Shown here one piece after another: positions 16,112-24,730 of a stretch of DNA of 64,000 nt. How positions within the stretch are numbered: position 1 is the stretch's first letter; each line of letters begins with the position of its first letter. A program made the position numbers and the translations under genes. The stretch is from Clostridia bacterium. GTDB taxonomy: Bacteria > Bacillota > Clostridia > Oscillospirales > Butyricicoccaceae. The DNA is taken from the NCBI GenBank assembly GCA_021205365.1, contig JAJPXP010000019.1, positions 1-64,000 on the forward strand. Direction: 5' to 3'. The notes under the pieces are model-generated. The model did not search any database, was not told where the DNA came from, and saw only the letters and a program-made list of their open reading frames with translations.

Positions 16112-16499
16112 GCTTACTCAAAAAGGAAAGAAGAAAACGCAATCCAAAGGAAATAAAGCAAAGCGGCGGTTTCTCTTTTGCGGAAAAACATTCTATTTTT
16201 TGAGCGCAAAAATAGTAAATTTTTCGCAAAAACGATAAATGATTATGCACATTTTAGCAAAATTATAGAACAAAACCAACGTGAAAAGCAAAATAGATAA
16301 ACTTTGTAACAAAACAGCCTATTTTCATCTCAGCAGCAATCGTCTATAATTTGTTCAGCAGCAGAACAGTACGCGAAATGGATACTGTTCCGTAAAACAA
16401 AAAGGCTGTTTAGTCAATGCCGCGGCGGACCGTCTTTTTGTTTTTGTTAATTGTAAGAAGATTAATCTGTAACACAACAGAAAGAGAGGAACTTTTAGG
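16112..16499 (+). promoter_or_regulatory. Regulatory region upstream of the orphan binding lipoprotein
   Basis: No gene is seen in these 388 bases. A possible promoter is TTTTCA at 16322-16327 with TATAAT at 16345-16350, spaced 17 nt. Just downstream an inverted repeat GAACAGTA (16364-16371) and TACTGTTC (16383-16390) could be an operator or leader hairpin. The rest is AT-rich. Confidence 0.5.
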
Positions 16500-17531
16500 A
16501 TGAAACTGAAAAGGACAATGGCTATGTTGATGGCTGGCGTTATGTGCGCTGGTGCTCTGGCTGGCTGCGGAAGCTCTTCTGGTGGAGACGGCTCCGCTGC
16601 TTCTAACAGCAATCTGCAGAATCTGACCTTTGTTATTGCGGCTCGTGACGAGTTTATGTCCTCCATTGAGGCTGCTATGAAGGCAGAAGCTGAACCGCTC
16701 GGCTATAACATCGTTACACAGGACGCACAGAATGACTCTGCTAAGCAGATTCAGTACATTGAGACTGCAGTAAATGGCGGCGCTGAGGCAGTCATCTGTC
16801 TGCCGGTTGACGCTGACGGCACCCAGTCCCTGATTGATGCTGTTGGTGATGCAAAGCTGATTTTTGTAAACCGTCCGCCTACGAACATGAGTGAGCTGGC
16901 TGCTGAAAATGTAGCTTATGTAGGCTCCGATGAAGATACTTCCGGTTATTTCCAGGGCGAGTATCTGGCACAGTATTTCAAGGATAAGGGTCAGACGGAA
17001 ATCAAGTACTTTATGATTCAGGGCACGCTGGGTCAGGTTTCCACGACCAAGCGTTCTGCTGGTGTTCTGCAGGCGCTGAAGGACAACGGCATCACCGCTA
17101 CCGAAGCATCTGCACCGGTAGTTGCTGACTACGACCGTCCGACTGCTCAGGAAATGATTCAGCCGCTGCTGACTTCTGGCAAGGAGTTTGACTGCATCAT
17201 TGCAAACAACGACGCAATGGCACTGGGTGCAATTGAGGCGTGCAAGGATGCTGGCGTAGAAATCAACTTCCCGATCGTTGGCATCGACTGCACTGCAGAC
17301 GGCGCACAGGCGATCACAGAAGGCACTCTGGCAATGACCGTATTCCAGAACCCGGTTGGACAGGGCAAGGGCTCTGTTATTGCAGCGATGAACATGATCG
17401 CAGGAAATGACCTGGACGCTGGCATGGAAGACCTCGGTACAATGGATGATTCTGGCAATGACTACAGCAGCCACGTATTCTGGGTACCGTTCGAGCCTGT
17501 AACGACAGACAACGTAGCAGATTATATGTAA
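16500..17531 (+). CDS. Sugar-binding lipoprotein (RbsB-type), orphan
   Basis: This 343-residue lipoprotein binds a sugar or cyclitol outside the cell. It has a basic signal peptide, lipobox L-A-G-C with acyl Cys23, a Gly/Ser linker, then the two-lobed type-1 periplasmic-binding fold (about 40-340). Features such as I-E-T-A-V-N-G-G-A-E-A-V and N-N-D-A-M-A-L-G-A-I-E-A are typical of the ribose/galactose/inositol group. No ATPase or permease follows; the next gene is on the other strand. It may share the transporter at 1694-4187 or serve a sensor. Its context with an AraC regulator and a Gfo/Idh/MocA dehydrogenase suggests a cyclitol or rare sugar. Confidence 0.87.
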   Translation: MKLKRTMAMLMAGVMCAGALAGCGSSSGGDGSAASNSNLQNLTFVIAARDEFMSSIEAAMKAEAEPLGYNIVTQDAQNDSAKQIQYIETAVNGGAEAVICLPVDADGTQSLIDAVGDAKLIFVNRPPTNMSELAAENVAYVGSDEDTSGYFQGEYLAQYFKDKGQTEIKYFMIQGTLGQVSTTKRSAGVLQALKDNGITATEASAPVVADYDRPTAQEMIQPLLTSGKEFDCIIANNDAMALGAIEACKDAGVEINFPIVGIDCTADGAQAITEGTLAMTVFQNPVGQGKGSVIAAMNMIAGNDLDAGMEDLGTMDDSGNDYSSHVFWVPFEPVTTDNVADYM

Positions 17532-17673
17532 TTTGATCTGGTGCGATGATCTGATATCCAATGTTTGATAATCAGTTATCATTTTCTCTTTTTATAGTTG
17601 ACTTATTCTCTTCAAATAATTTGATACCTGCAGCTGCCTGTTTGGGATTTTAAGGCGGCTGTGAACGCGGCAA

Positions 17674-17717
17674 AACAGCCGCTGCCGGTTCCCCGCTGGC
17701 AGCGGCTGTTGTTCTTT
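17674..17717 (+). terminator. Intrinsic terminator of the orphan binding lipoprotein
   Basis: AACAGCCGCTGCC pairs with GGCAGCGGCTGTT in a 13-bp perfect stem, followed by GTTCTTTT. Confidence 0.88.
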
Positions 17718-17784
17718 TATAACAGTCTTGCGGATAGCAAATTTGATGAAAAAATAGCAAACATGCAACAGACAGCCGAAGTGC

Positions 17785-17818
17785 AAAAATAGCCGGGACG
17801 CAAACGTGCGCTCCGGCT
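17785..17818 (-). terminator. Intrinsic terminator of the AraC gene
   Basis: On the minus strand AGCCGGAGCGCA pairs with TGCGTCCCGGCT around a 4-nt loop, followed by ATTTTT. Confidence 0.82.
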
Positions 17819-17835
17819 GTTTGTATGGATCTGGG

Positions 17836-18714
17836 TTAAAATCTTTCGATATCGTAGCCTATAATAATATTGCCGCTCTGGTGCTGGGTGCGGTAGGTTT
17901 TGGGCGTACAGCCTACTTTGCGGGTGAAGACATTGATAAAGCTGCTGGCAGAGCCGTAGCCCACTTCATAGGCAATTTCTGCGATGGATTTGCGTGTGTG
18001 CGTCAGCATGCGTTCTGCTTTTTCCAGACGGGTATTGATGATATATTCCGAAGGGGAATAGCCTGTCTGCTTTTTGAACAGATGCGACAGGTAGTACGGG
18101 CTGAAATTGGTCAGCTGGGATAGATCATCCAGTGTAATGGGATCACCGACATGATGCAGGATGTACTGGATTGCCTGATTGATCGGGGAATCCTCCTGGA
18201 TCGGCGGGGCTGCAGCAAGCGAAAGCTTGTATAAAAGCTGTGTAATCCATGCGGAAACCTGGAATGGAGGCTGTATGGTGCCTTTTTCGTGCAATACGGC
18301 GATATCATACAGCTCTTTGCCGATTTCCATGTTGGATTCCTGACGGAAAATCGGGCTGCCGTTGAGGTCAATCAGATAATTGGTCAGCACATGGGAATTG
18401 GAGCCGTCAAAATGGATATAGACAAATTCCAGATCATCGTGCGCACGGTAATAATGCGGTCTGTTGCAGTCCAGCAGCAGGATATCGCCCTTGTGGATGG
18501 TGAAGGATTTGCCGCCGTAGCGCACGTCCATTTCGCCGTGGCGCACAAACAGCAGCAGCGCCTCCGGGTAGCTCTGGCGGTCCATATAATATTGACTGGT
18601 GCAGTAATAGTGCCCGCACCAGGTCATGTAAATCAGGTTTTCCCTTGCAAATTCCGATGGCTGAAAGGTGGAGCAATGGGACTGCGGAAGGATTCCGGGA
18701 TCAACGCTTTTCAT
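17836..18714 (-). CDS. AraC-family transcriptional regulator
   Basis: This regulator senses a small molecule and activates nearby sugar genes. I place the start at 18714 (ATG after a GAGGT site) rather than the TTG at 18744; the product is then 292 residues. The N-terminal half is a cupin-like ligand domain (about 30-150, with a Gly-rich H-K-G-D-I-L-L-L-D turn). The C-terminal third has two helix-turn-helix motifs: T-L-D-D-L-S-Q-L-T-N-F-S-P-Y-Y-L-S and the AraC signature near I-A-Y-E-V-G-Y-G-S-A-S-S-F. It diverges from the dehydrogenase gene at 19024, its probable target. Confidence 0.9.
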   Translation of the reverse strand: MKSVDPGILPQSHCSTFQPSEFARENLIYMTWCGHYYCTSQYYMDRQSYPEALLLFVRHGEMDVRYGGKSFTIHKGDILLLDCNRPHYYRAHDDLEFVYIHFDGSNSHVLTNYLIDLNGSPIFRQESNMEIGKELYDIAVLHEKGTIQPPFQVSAWITQLLYKLSLAAAPPIQEDSPINQAIQYILHHVGDPITLDDLSQLTNFSPYYLSHLFKKQTGYSPSEYIINTRLEKAERMLTHTRKSIAEIAYEVGYGSASSFINVFTRKVGCTPKTYRTQHQSGNIIIGYDIERF

Positions 18715-18861
18715 AATTTGATACCTCGATTTCTTGAAAAGCAAATGTGATGAATTTTATAGCAACGATGCGTATTTACGGTTTCATATTTATAGATTAT
18801 ACTATATCCAGAAAGAACACAAGAAACAAAAACACCAAAGAATAAAGCAGAAAATTGGTGG

Positions 18862-18902
18862 TTTTGTCTAAAAACTGCCTGGGTTTTGCAGCTAAGACAA
18901 AA
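18862..18902. promoter_or_regulatory. Candidate AraC operator with two inverted half-sites
   Basis: TTTTGTCT (18862-18869) and AGACAAAA (18895-18902) are perfect 8-bp inverted arms spaced 33 nt start to start, about three helical turns. They sit in the 309-nt gap between the divergent AraC and dehydrogenase genes, which otherwise shows no gene. Confidence 0.45.
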
Positions 18903-19023
18903 AAGAGCAAAACCGGAAATGTTTTCCCTCGTTAAAACCGTTCGGCAAAACAGGACGATTTTATAAATCATGTATGAGAAGAAAAAACAATTGATGCATT
19001 GAAAAGGAAAGGACGTAAGTATT

Positions 19024-20205
19024 ATGTACATCGGCGAAAAGAAATTTGAGAGAGAACCATTCCGTTGGGGTATTGTAGGCGGCGGCTCTACCAGTGGCGT
19101 AGGCTACAAGCATCGTCTGGGCGCAATGCGCGACAACACTTCCTTCGTACTGAAGGCAGCTGCATTTGACGTTGACTTCGAGCGCGGCAAGCAGTTCGGC
19201 CTGAACCTGTGCATGGATGAGGATCGCCTGTATCCGGACTACAAGACCATGTTTGAAGAAGAGGCAAAGCGTGAAGACGGCATCGAGGCTGTTGACGTAG
19301 CTACCCCGAACTTCCTGCATTATGAAGTTACCAAGGCTGCTCTGGAAGCTGGCCTGCATGTTATCTGCGAGAAGCCGCTGTTCTTCGAAGTAGAGCAGGG
19401 CGAAGAAATCAAGAAGCTGGCTGAGGAAAAGGGCAAGATCGTTTGCGTAACCTACGGCTTCTCCGGTTTCGAACTGCTGCAGCAGATGCGTGCTATGATT
19501 AAGAATGGCGACATCGGCAAGGTTAACATGATCGACCTGCGCTATGCACACGGCTTTGGCTGCGACGCAGAAGCTGACGTAAAGGCTGAAGGCCAGAAGT
19601 GGCGCGTTGACCCGGCTAAGGTTGGCCGTTCCTTCGTACTGGGCGATCTGTCCACTCATACCTATTACATGTCTGAGCTGATCTGCCCGGATGAGAAGCT
19701 GAAGCAGGTTCTGTGTGACCGTCAGGCATTCGTAGGCTCCCGCTATCCGCTGGAAGACAATGCTTACGTTCTGATGCGTTACGAGAGCGGCGCTGTAGGT
19801 CGTATGTGGGCTTCGGCAGTTAACGCTGGCGACCATTCCTCCCAGCACATCCGCATCGTTGGCTCCAAGGCTTCCCTGGAGTGGAATGACATGCATCCGG
19901 ACGAACTGCACTATCAGGTACAGGGCAAGCCGGAGCAGATTCTGTATCGTTCCATGGACTACCTTGCACCGGAAGCACTGGAAGACGAGCGTCTGGGCGC
20001 ACTGCACTACACCGGCCTGATTGATTCTTGGTCCAACCTGTACAAGCGCTTTGCAATTGCTATGGACGCAAAGGACCGCGGCGACGAAGAGACCCTGAAG
20101 AACCTGGTATACCCGGATCTGGAGCACGGCATCGAAGGCATCAAGTGGATCAACGCTTGTGCTGAGTCCGCTGACAAGGGCGCTGTTTGGGTAGACGTGA
20201 AGTAA
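19024..20205 (+). CDS. Gfo/Idh/MocA-family NAD(P)-dependent oxidoreductase
   Basis: This cytoplasmic dehydrogenase oxidises a sugar or cyclitol hydroxyl to a ketone with NAD(P). The N-terminal Rossmann fold carries G-I-V-G-G-G-S-T-S-G-V-G-Y (residues about 16-28). The family motif C-E-K-P-L holds the catalytic lysine near residue 118. The C-terminal alpha/beta domain follows. At 393 residues it is somewhat longer than the iolG product in this window (341). It is the first gene of a set with a TIM-barrel isomerase and a sodium symporter, and lies opposite an AraC regulator. A role on scyllo-inositol, another cyclitol or a keto-sugar is plausible. Confidence 0.88.
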   Translation: MYIGEKKFEREPFRWGIVGGGSTSGVGYKHRLGAMRDNTSFVLKAAAFDVDFERGKQFGLNLCMDEDRLYPDYKTMFEEEAKREDGIEAVDVATPNFLHYEVTKAALEAGLHVICEKPLFFEVEQGEEIKKLAEEKGKIVCVTYGFSGFELLQQMRAMIKNGDIGKVNMIDLRYAHGFGCDAEADVKAEGQKWRVDPAKVGRSFVLGDLSTHTYYMSELICPDEKLKQVLCDRQAFVGSRYPLEDNAYVLMRYESGAVGRMWASAVNAGDHSSQHIRIVGSKASLEWNDMHPDELHYQVQGKPEQILYRSMDYLAPEALEDERLGALHYTGLIDSWSNLYKRFAIAMDAKDRGDEETLKNLVYPDLEHGIEGIKWINACAESADKGAVWVDVK

Positions 20206-20309
20206 TTTAAGATAATTCGCTTACATCTTAAAAAATTCTCATACAACTGTTTGCCGGAGTGTGCTAGGATGCGCTCCGGCAAACCCCTAATATTTGGAGG
20301 ATATATATT

Positions 20310-21275
20310 ATGAAACTTTCTATCTGCACCGATGTATTCGGCAAGATTCCTTTTACTGAAATGCTGGACAAGGTTGTAGCATACGGCCTGGACGCAATCG
20401 AAATGACCGCAGGCGGCTGGGGCGGCTGCAACTTCATTGAATGTGCTGAAGATTACATCAATGACGACGCAAAGCGCGAAGCATTCCTCGCTGAGATTGA
20501 GAAGCGCGGTCTGGCAATTTCCGCTCTGAACTGCTCTGGCAACCCGCTGATCGACACCCCGATGGGCCATGCACATTCCAAGACCATGCGTGATACCATG
20601 GTACTGGCTGGCAAGATGGGCGTTGACACTGTTGTTACCATGTCCGGCCTGCCGGCAGGCGCACCGGGCGACAAGACCCCGAACTGGTTCGTATCCACAG
20701 TATCCTGGCCGGAATATGACGGCTTCAACTACATGGTCGAAGGCGTAAAGTACCAGTGGGAAGTAGCTGCAGAGTGGTGGAAGGAAACCTGCCGCATTGC
20801 AAAGGAAGCAGGCGTAAAGAAGATCGCAATCGAGGAGTTCCCGGGCGCACTGGTTCACAACGTTCGCACCTTCAACAAGCTGTGTGAAGTAGTAGGCGAG
20901 GATTCTGATGTACTCGGTCTGAACCTTGACCCGTCCCACCTGATGATTCAGGGCGCTGAGCCGATTGCTGCTGCACGCGCACTGGGCGACAAGATCTTCT
21001 ATGTACATGGCAAGGACGCTCGTCCGGAGCAGTACAATGTTGATGTTGACGGTCTGCTGGAGAACCTGCCGGTTGACTGCTCCAAGGATCGTACCTGGAA
21101 CTATGTAGCAGTAGGCTGTGGCCGTGACCTGAAGTGGTGGAAGGAATTCTTCTCCGTATGCCATATGATGGGTTATGACGGTTATGTATCTCTGGAAATG
21201 GAAGACCTGACCATGAGCGTTGAAGCTGGTCTGGAAACCTCCATCGATGCACTGAAGGCTACCATCAGCAGATAA
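20310..21275 (+). CDS. Sugar phosphate isomerase/epimerase (AP-endonuclease-2-like TIM barrel)
   Basis: This 321-residue protein belongs to the IolE/IolI/xylose-isomerase-like TIM-barrel group that isomerises or dehydrates keto-sugars and cyclitols using a divalent metal. The opening M-K-L-S-I-C-T-D-V-F-G-K and the stretch I-A-I-E-E-F-P-G give the first strand and a metal-ligand Glu. L-N-L-D-P-S-H-L (about residue 208) and V-H-G-K-D-A supply further ligands, and a late S-L-E-M-E-D holds the last Glu. TTTGGAGG precedes the ATG. It is co-oriented 104 nt after the dehydrogenase, so the two act on the same substrate. The exact reaction is unknown. Confidence 0.85.
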   Translation: MKLSICTDVFGKIPFTEMLDKVVAYGLDAIEMTAGGWGGCNFIECAEDYINDDAKREAFLAEIEKRGLAISALNCSGNPLIDTPMGHAHSKTMRDTMVLAGKMGVDTVVTMSGLPAGAPGDKTPNWFVSTVSWPEYDGFNYMVEGVKYQWEVAAEWWKETCRIAKEAGVKKIAIEEFPGALVHNVRTFNKLCEVVGEDSDVLGLNLDPSHLMIQGAEPIAAARALGDKIFYVHGKDARPEQYNVDVDGLLENLPVDCSKDRTWNYVAVGCGRDLKWWKEFFSVCHMMGYDGYVSLEMEDLTMSVEAGLETSIDALKATISR

Positions 21276-21331
21276 TTAATTTCCTTTCTATACCTTTTTA
21301 TCGTATTGTCATTTTGCTTTAATACTTAGAT

Positions 21332-21367
21332 GCCGGAGCTGGTTTTCCAGCTCCGGTTTCTTTTTTT
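21332..21367 (+). terminator. Intrinsic terminator of the dehydrogenase-isomerase unit
   Basis: CCGGAGCTGG pairs perfectly with CCAGCTCCGG around TTTT, followed by TTTCTTTTTTTG. Confidence 0.92.
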
Positions 21368-21733
21368 GTGCGGAAAGGTATAGAAAAGTCCGGCGTGGCG
21401 GTGGTATGGTGGAAGATAGATGCATTTATTTGCTTTTTTGTGAAAAAGCGGAAGATAGATTTTTCTTACAGTATTAAGAAATAAAAATACATGCGTGTTG
21501 TGAAATGGGATGAGAAAAAATGCTTTATTTTCAGATAGATAAAAGGATGATATTTTTTGAAAAAATAAGATAAATAACCATAAAATACATAAAAATTACA
21601 GATTAATCGAAAAAATTGACATATTTTTTGAAAATATTCATCGATTTTGCGCTAAAATATTGCGCGCATGTATACGTTGCAGAAATGTAAATTATGAAAG
21701 CAAAATTGAGCAATTTTTACGCAACGGCAATCA

Positions 21734-21761
21734 TTGTATATATCTGAAAAGGTGATATAAT
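21734..21761 (+). promoter_or_regulatory. Probable promoter of the sodium symporter gene
   Basis: TTGTAT at 21734-21739 and TATAAT at 21756-21761 are spaced 16 nt, with an extended -10 TGA. The start codon lies 137 nt further on, leaving a long leader. Confidence 0.5.
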
Positions 21762-21897
21762 TTGAAACACAAGGAGGGAGAGTGGAGCGGGCTTGAAATA
21801 TGCTATCAGGCCTAAAAATGGGAGTATGAGAACACATATAGATGTTTTACAAAGTTGAGCAAGTATGAAGATATGAAAAGGAAGTGTGAGAAAACTC

Positions 21898-23562
21898 ATG
21901 GCATTTACATTTATTACCTTCGTCGGCTTTACCATTCTGGTTGCGGTCATTTCTTATTTGAAGACAAAGGGTGACGACCAGACCACAGCTGACGGCTATT
22001 TTCTGGCAGGCCGCGGTCTTCCGGGCTTTGTCATTGCAGGTTCGCTGCTGCTGACCAACCTGTCGGCGGAGCAGCTCGTTGGTACGAACGGTCAGACATG
22101 GTTTGTTGGTATGAGCCCGATGGCGTTCGAGATCGTTGCTGCACCGTGCTGTATTGTGCTGGCGCTGTGGGCAGCTCCGCGTTACCTTAAGAGTGGTATC
22201 ACCACAATCCCGCAGCTGATCGGTTTGCGTTTCGGACGCAGCACGAAGCTGTGGTTCTCCATCGCATATATTATTCTCTATCTGGTAGTCCAGATCCCGG
22301 TTATCCTGTATTCTGGTTCTCTGGTATTCGAGAACATCTTCCATGTATCGGATATGTTTGGACTTTCCACCTTTGGAGCGGTCGTTGTTCTCTGCATCAT
22401 TATCAGCGTCGTTGGTTCCATCTATGCAATCTTCGGCGGTCTGAAAGCAGTTGCTGTATCGGATACCGTAAACGGCGTTGGCCTGTTGATTGGCGGTTTC
22501 ATGATCCCGTTCTTTGCACTGCATGTACTGGGCAATCTAGCAGGCCATGACGGCCTTGCAATCGTTGACGGCTTCAAGTACCTTGTACAGAACTATCCGG
22601 AAAAGCTGAACTCGATCGGCAGACTGAATGCAGAAGCACCGGAAGTTCCGTGGATTACCGTATTTACCGGCCTGATCTTCCTTGGCCTGCAGTCCTGGTG
22701 CACACATCAGTCCTTCATTCAGCGTGTTCTTGCAGCTGAGAACCTGAAGGAAGCACAGAAGGGTGCTCTGTACTGCGCATTCCTGAAGATCATTGGCTTT
22801 ATGTATCTGGCTTTGCCGGGCGTTATTGCATACGCTATGTTCGAGATCCAGGGCAGTCAGGTTGACATGATGGACGCTGCATATCCGCAGCTGGTTACAC
22901 AGGTTATCCCGGCTCCGCTGATGGGCTTCTTCGCAGCTGTTATGTTCGGCGCAATCCTGTCGTCCTTCAACTCCGTACTGAACTCTGTCAATACCATGTT
23001 CACCATGGATATCTATAAGGAATACATCAATCCGTCCGCTTCCGAAGATCATCTGGTTAAGGTCGGCAAGAACATTGGCATCGTATTCGCTGTTGCAACG
23101 ACTATCGTTGGCCCGATGGTATACTTCTTCCCGGCTGGTCTGAAGACCTTCCTTGATTCATTTGTTATGCTGATCGGTCTTCCGGTTCTGTCTGCGGTAT
23201 TCGGCGGCTTCTTCTTTAAGTATCTGCCGCAGTATGCAGCAAAGCTGATTATGGTATTCCATGTGATTTGCTATGGCGGCTTCCTGCTGCTGTCCCCGAG
23301 CTATGCTCTGTTTGGCGCTGGCGACGGCACAATCCATTACCTGTATGCAATCCTGATCCTGTGGCCGATTGAGCTACTGATTATGGCTTTCCTGAACAAC
23401 AGAAACAAGAAAGCGCATCCGGAGCTGCAGGCTTGGACACAGGAGGATGTTCATGCAGTTGACCTGACTCCGTGGAAGTATGGCAAGGTTTGTGCAGTAG
23501 CAATTGTCATCTGCTGCATCATTGTTTACGCTGCATTCTCTCCGCTCGGTTTCGGAGCATAA
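21898..23562 (+). CDS. Sodium:solute symporter (SSS/SLC5 family), sugar or inositol type
   Basis: This membrane protein uses the sodium gradient to import a solute. It has about 13-14 membrane helices over 554 residues. Family marks are visible: F-L-A-G-R-G-L-P-G-F-V-I-A-G-S near residue 36 and N-L-S-A-E-Q-L-V-G-T-N-G-Q soon after, as in SglT-type glucose, galactose and inositol carriers. I prefer ATG at 21898; a GTG at 21886 sits too close to its AAGGAAG site, although the spacing to 21898 is long (13 nt). It follows the dehydrogenase and isomerase genes, so it probably imports their substrate. Confidence 0.88.
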   Translation: MAFTFITFVGFTILVAVISYLKTKGDDQTTADGYFLAGRGLPGFVIAGSLLLTNLSAEQLVGTNGQTWFVGMSPMAFEIVAAPCCIVLALWAAPRYLKSGITTIPQLIGLRFGRSTKLWFSIAYIILYLVVQIPVILYSGSLVFENIFHVSDMFGLSTFGAVVVLCIIISVVGSIYAIFGGLKAVAVSDTVNGVGLLIGGFMIPFFALHVLGNLAGHDGLAIVDGFKYLVQNYPEKLNSIGRLNAEAPEVPWITVFTGLIFLGLQSWCTHQSFIQRVLAAENLKEAQKGALYCAFLKIIGFMYLALPGVIAYAMFEIQGSQVDMMDAAYPQLVTQVIPAPLMGFFAAVMFGAILSSFNSVLNSVNTMFTMDIYKEYINPSASEDHLVKVGKNIGIVFAVATTIVGPMVYFFPAGLKTFLDSFVMLIGLPVLSAVFGGFFFKYLPQYAAKLIMVFHVICYGGFLLLSPSYALFGAGDGTIHYLYAILILWPIELLIMAFLNNRNKKAHPELQAWTQEDVHAVDLTPWKYGKVCAVAIVICCIIVYAAFSPLGFGA

Positions 23563-23709
23563 TAAATTCTCCTTATTATTTTGATTACATCCTACATCAT
23601 TTTTTTGAAGGCGTAATCGGAAAAGCCGGAACATCCGGCTTTCCGGATACGCATGGTCGAATCATATTGATTTTGACCTACTCTCTCCACAACACTCCAA
23701 AACAGGAGG

Positions 23710-23738
23710 GCCCGCCGCCCAGGAACCGGCGGGCTTTT
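23710..23738 (+). terminator. Intrinsic terminator downstream of the symporter
   Basis: GCCCGCCG pairs with CGGCGGGC, followed by TTTTCTGTT. A weaker hairpin GGAAAAGCCGG/CCGGCTTTCC lies upstream at about 23620-23644. The rest of the 375-nt gap to 23938 is empty except for the promoter at 23874-23901. Confidence 0.75.
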
Positions 23739-23873
23739 CTGTTGCCCGGAAAAAGAAAAGCTCTGCACCAATGATTGTGTGCGGTGGAGAAGCAAAAACA
23801 ACAATCAATAGAAATGAACAGTAGCCCCGCATTCCGTTCCACAAAATTATTTAAATTTCTTTCTATTTTCATA

Positions 23874-23901
23874 TTGACTTTAGTTTTATTTATGTTATAC
23901 T
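23874..23901 (+). promoter_or_regulatory. Promoter of the DUF2089 gene
   Basis: TTGACT at 23874-23879 and TATACT at 23896-23901 are spaced 16 nt, 36 nt before the TTG start codon. Confidence 0.65.
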
Positions 23902-23937
23902 CAATTATATTAAAGTTAATAAGAAAGGAGGATTGAA

Positions 23938-24240
23938 TTGGAGATTGATAAAATTCCGCAATGGATACTTGCTTTGGAGCAAGAGGATGCCACCTTTTTG
24001 AAAAATTTTGTTTTAAAATCCGGTTCATTAAAAGAAATTGCCAAATTATATGAAGTATCATATCCGACGGTTCGGCTCCGGTTAGACAAACTTATTCAGA
24101 AGATCGAATTAAGCGACCAGAAAGAAGAAGAACCTTTTTCCACTTTCATCAAGGGGCTTGCGGTTGACTCACGGATTGATTTGGAAACCGCAAAAATCAT
24201 CATCGAAAAATACAAGAAAGAAAAGGACAACCAAAAATGA
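23938..24240 (+). CDS. DUF2089 family protein, helix-turn-helix type
   Basis: This 100-residue protein begins with TTG at 23938, six bases after GGAGG. It matches the DUF2089 pattern: W-I-L-A-L-E-Q-E-D near residue 9, then S-G-S-L-K-E-I-A-K-L-Y-E-V-S-Y-P-T-V-R-L-R-L, with the last part forming a recognition-helix-like HTH. Full DUF2089 proteins often start with a zinc ribbon that is absent here, so this is the short form. Its stop overlaps the next gene by 4 nt, a membrane protein it probably regulates. Confidence 0.78.
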   Translation: MEIDKIPQWILALEQEDATFLKNFVLKSGSLKEIAKLYEVSYPTVRLRLDKLIQKIELSDQKEEEPFSTFIKGLAVDSRIDLETAKIIIEKYKKEKDNQK

Positions 24241-24524
24241 TTGATTTAATTATTGCATTTGTTATTGCTGGTGTATTGCTTTTTGCCGAGTATCTTCTCT
24301 GCACGAAATTAAAAAATCCCCTTTGGGGAGGAATTATTCCCATTCTCATTCTGGCTGGAAGCATTTTTGTCTTTGCAAGCGGAAGTATACCATTTACTAC
24401 AAAGACCATTTTCCCCTTTGTTGTAGTTAATACAATCTTTTGGTTAGATTGGGCAGGCGGTAGAGAAAAGCGAAAGAAACTGCAACAGGCAGAAATGGAC
24501 AAAATGAAAGCAAAGGATATTTAA
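24237..24524 (+). CDS. Small hypothetical membrane protein coupled to DUF2089
   Basis: This 95-residue protein has three hydrophobic segments (about 3-20, 29-48, 55-71) and a short basic C-terminal tail (R-E-K-R-K-K). Its ATG overlaps the DUF2089 stop, so the pair is translationally coupled. I know no function; similar two-gene units of a DUF2089 regulator and a small membrane protein occur in Firmicutes. The lower GC content suggests acquired DNA. Confidence 0.65.
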   Translation: MIDLIIAFVIAGVLLFAEYLLCTKLKNPLWGGIIPILILAGSIFVFASGSIPFTTKTIFPFVVVNTIFWLDWAGGREKRKKLQQAEMDKMKAKDI

Positions 24525-24531
24525 CATATAG

Positions 24532-24586
24532 CAAAACCAGTCGAACCAGCGGGCGGTCAAGATGAACGGGCTGCGCCTGGTTTTGC
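24532..24586. repeat. Hairpin containing the left inverted repeat (24545-24572)
   Basis: GCAAAACCAG (24531-24540) pairs perfectly with CTGGTTTTGC (24577-24586). Inside lies the 28-nt sequence 24545-24572 that recurs in inverse orientation at 26876-26902 with a single-base deletion. A second hairpin, GCGACAGC/GCTGTCGC, follows at 24604-24626. These look like ends of an inserted module. Confidence 0.7.
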
Positions 24587-24631
24587 AGACAGGCAGCCAA
24601 GAGGCGACAGCACTTTAAGCTGTCGCACCTT

Positions 24632-24659
24632 AACTGTCCAACTTTTTGGGGTCACTTCA
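24632..24659. mobile_element. Possible solo IS3-family terminal inverted repeat
   Basis: On the minus strand this reads TGAAGTGACCCC then AAAAAGTTGGACAG, much like the ends of IS3-family elements. No transposase is encoded nearby, so it would be a remnant. Naming is from memory of typical IS3 ends. Confidence 0.35.
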
Positions 24660-24730
24660 GTATGTGCTGTTCATCTTGATCGTTGACTGGCCCGGCTAGC
24701 TTTTCTATTATTCTCATAAACCATCATTTG

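Larger units (their letters stand above)
21276..21897 (+). other. Intergenic region with terminator and promoter, no gene seen
   Basis: About 620 bases separate the isomerase and symporter genes. The first part holds the terminator at 21332-21367; the rest is very AT-rich with a TTGACA at 21616-21621 lacking a spaced -10, and a likely promoter at 21734-21761. Short open frames here have no start site or recognisable motif. Confidence 0.6.

Noticed and set aside
18715..18744. Longer AraC start (TTG at 18744)
   Set aside because: ATG at 18714 has a better site (GAGGT) and the extra residues match no family feature.
18961..21164. Two long minus-strand frames (18961-20127 and 20007-21164)
   Set aside because: Shadows of the dehydrogenase and isomerase genes, without start sites.
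21616..21621. TTGACA as a promoter for the symporter
   Set aside because: No -10 at 16-18 nt spacing; the pair at 21734-21761 is better.
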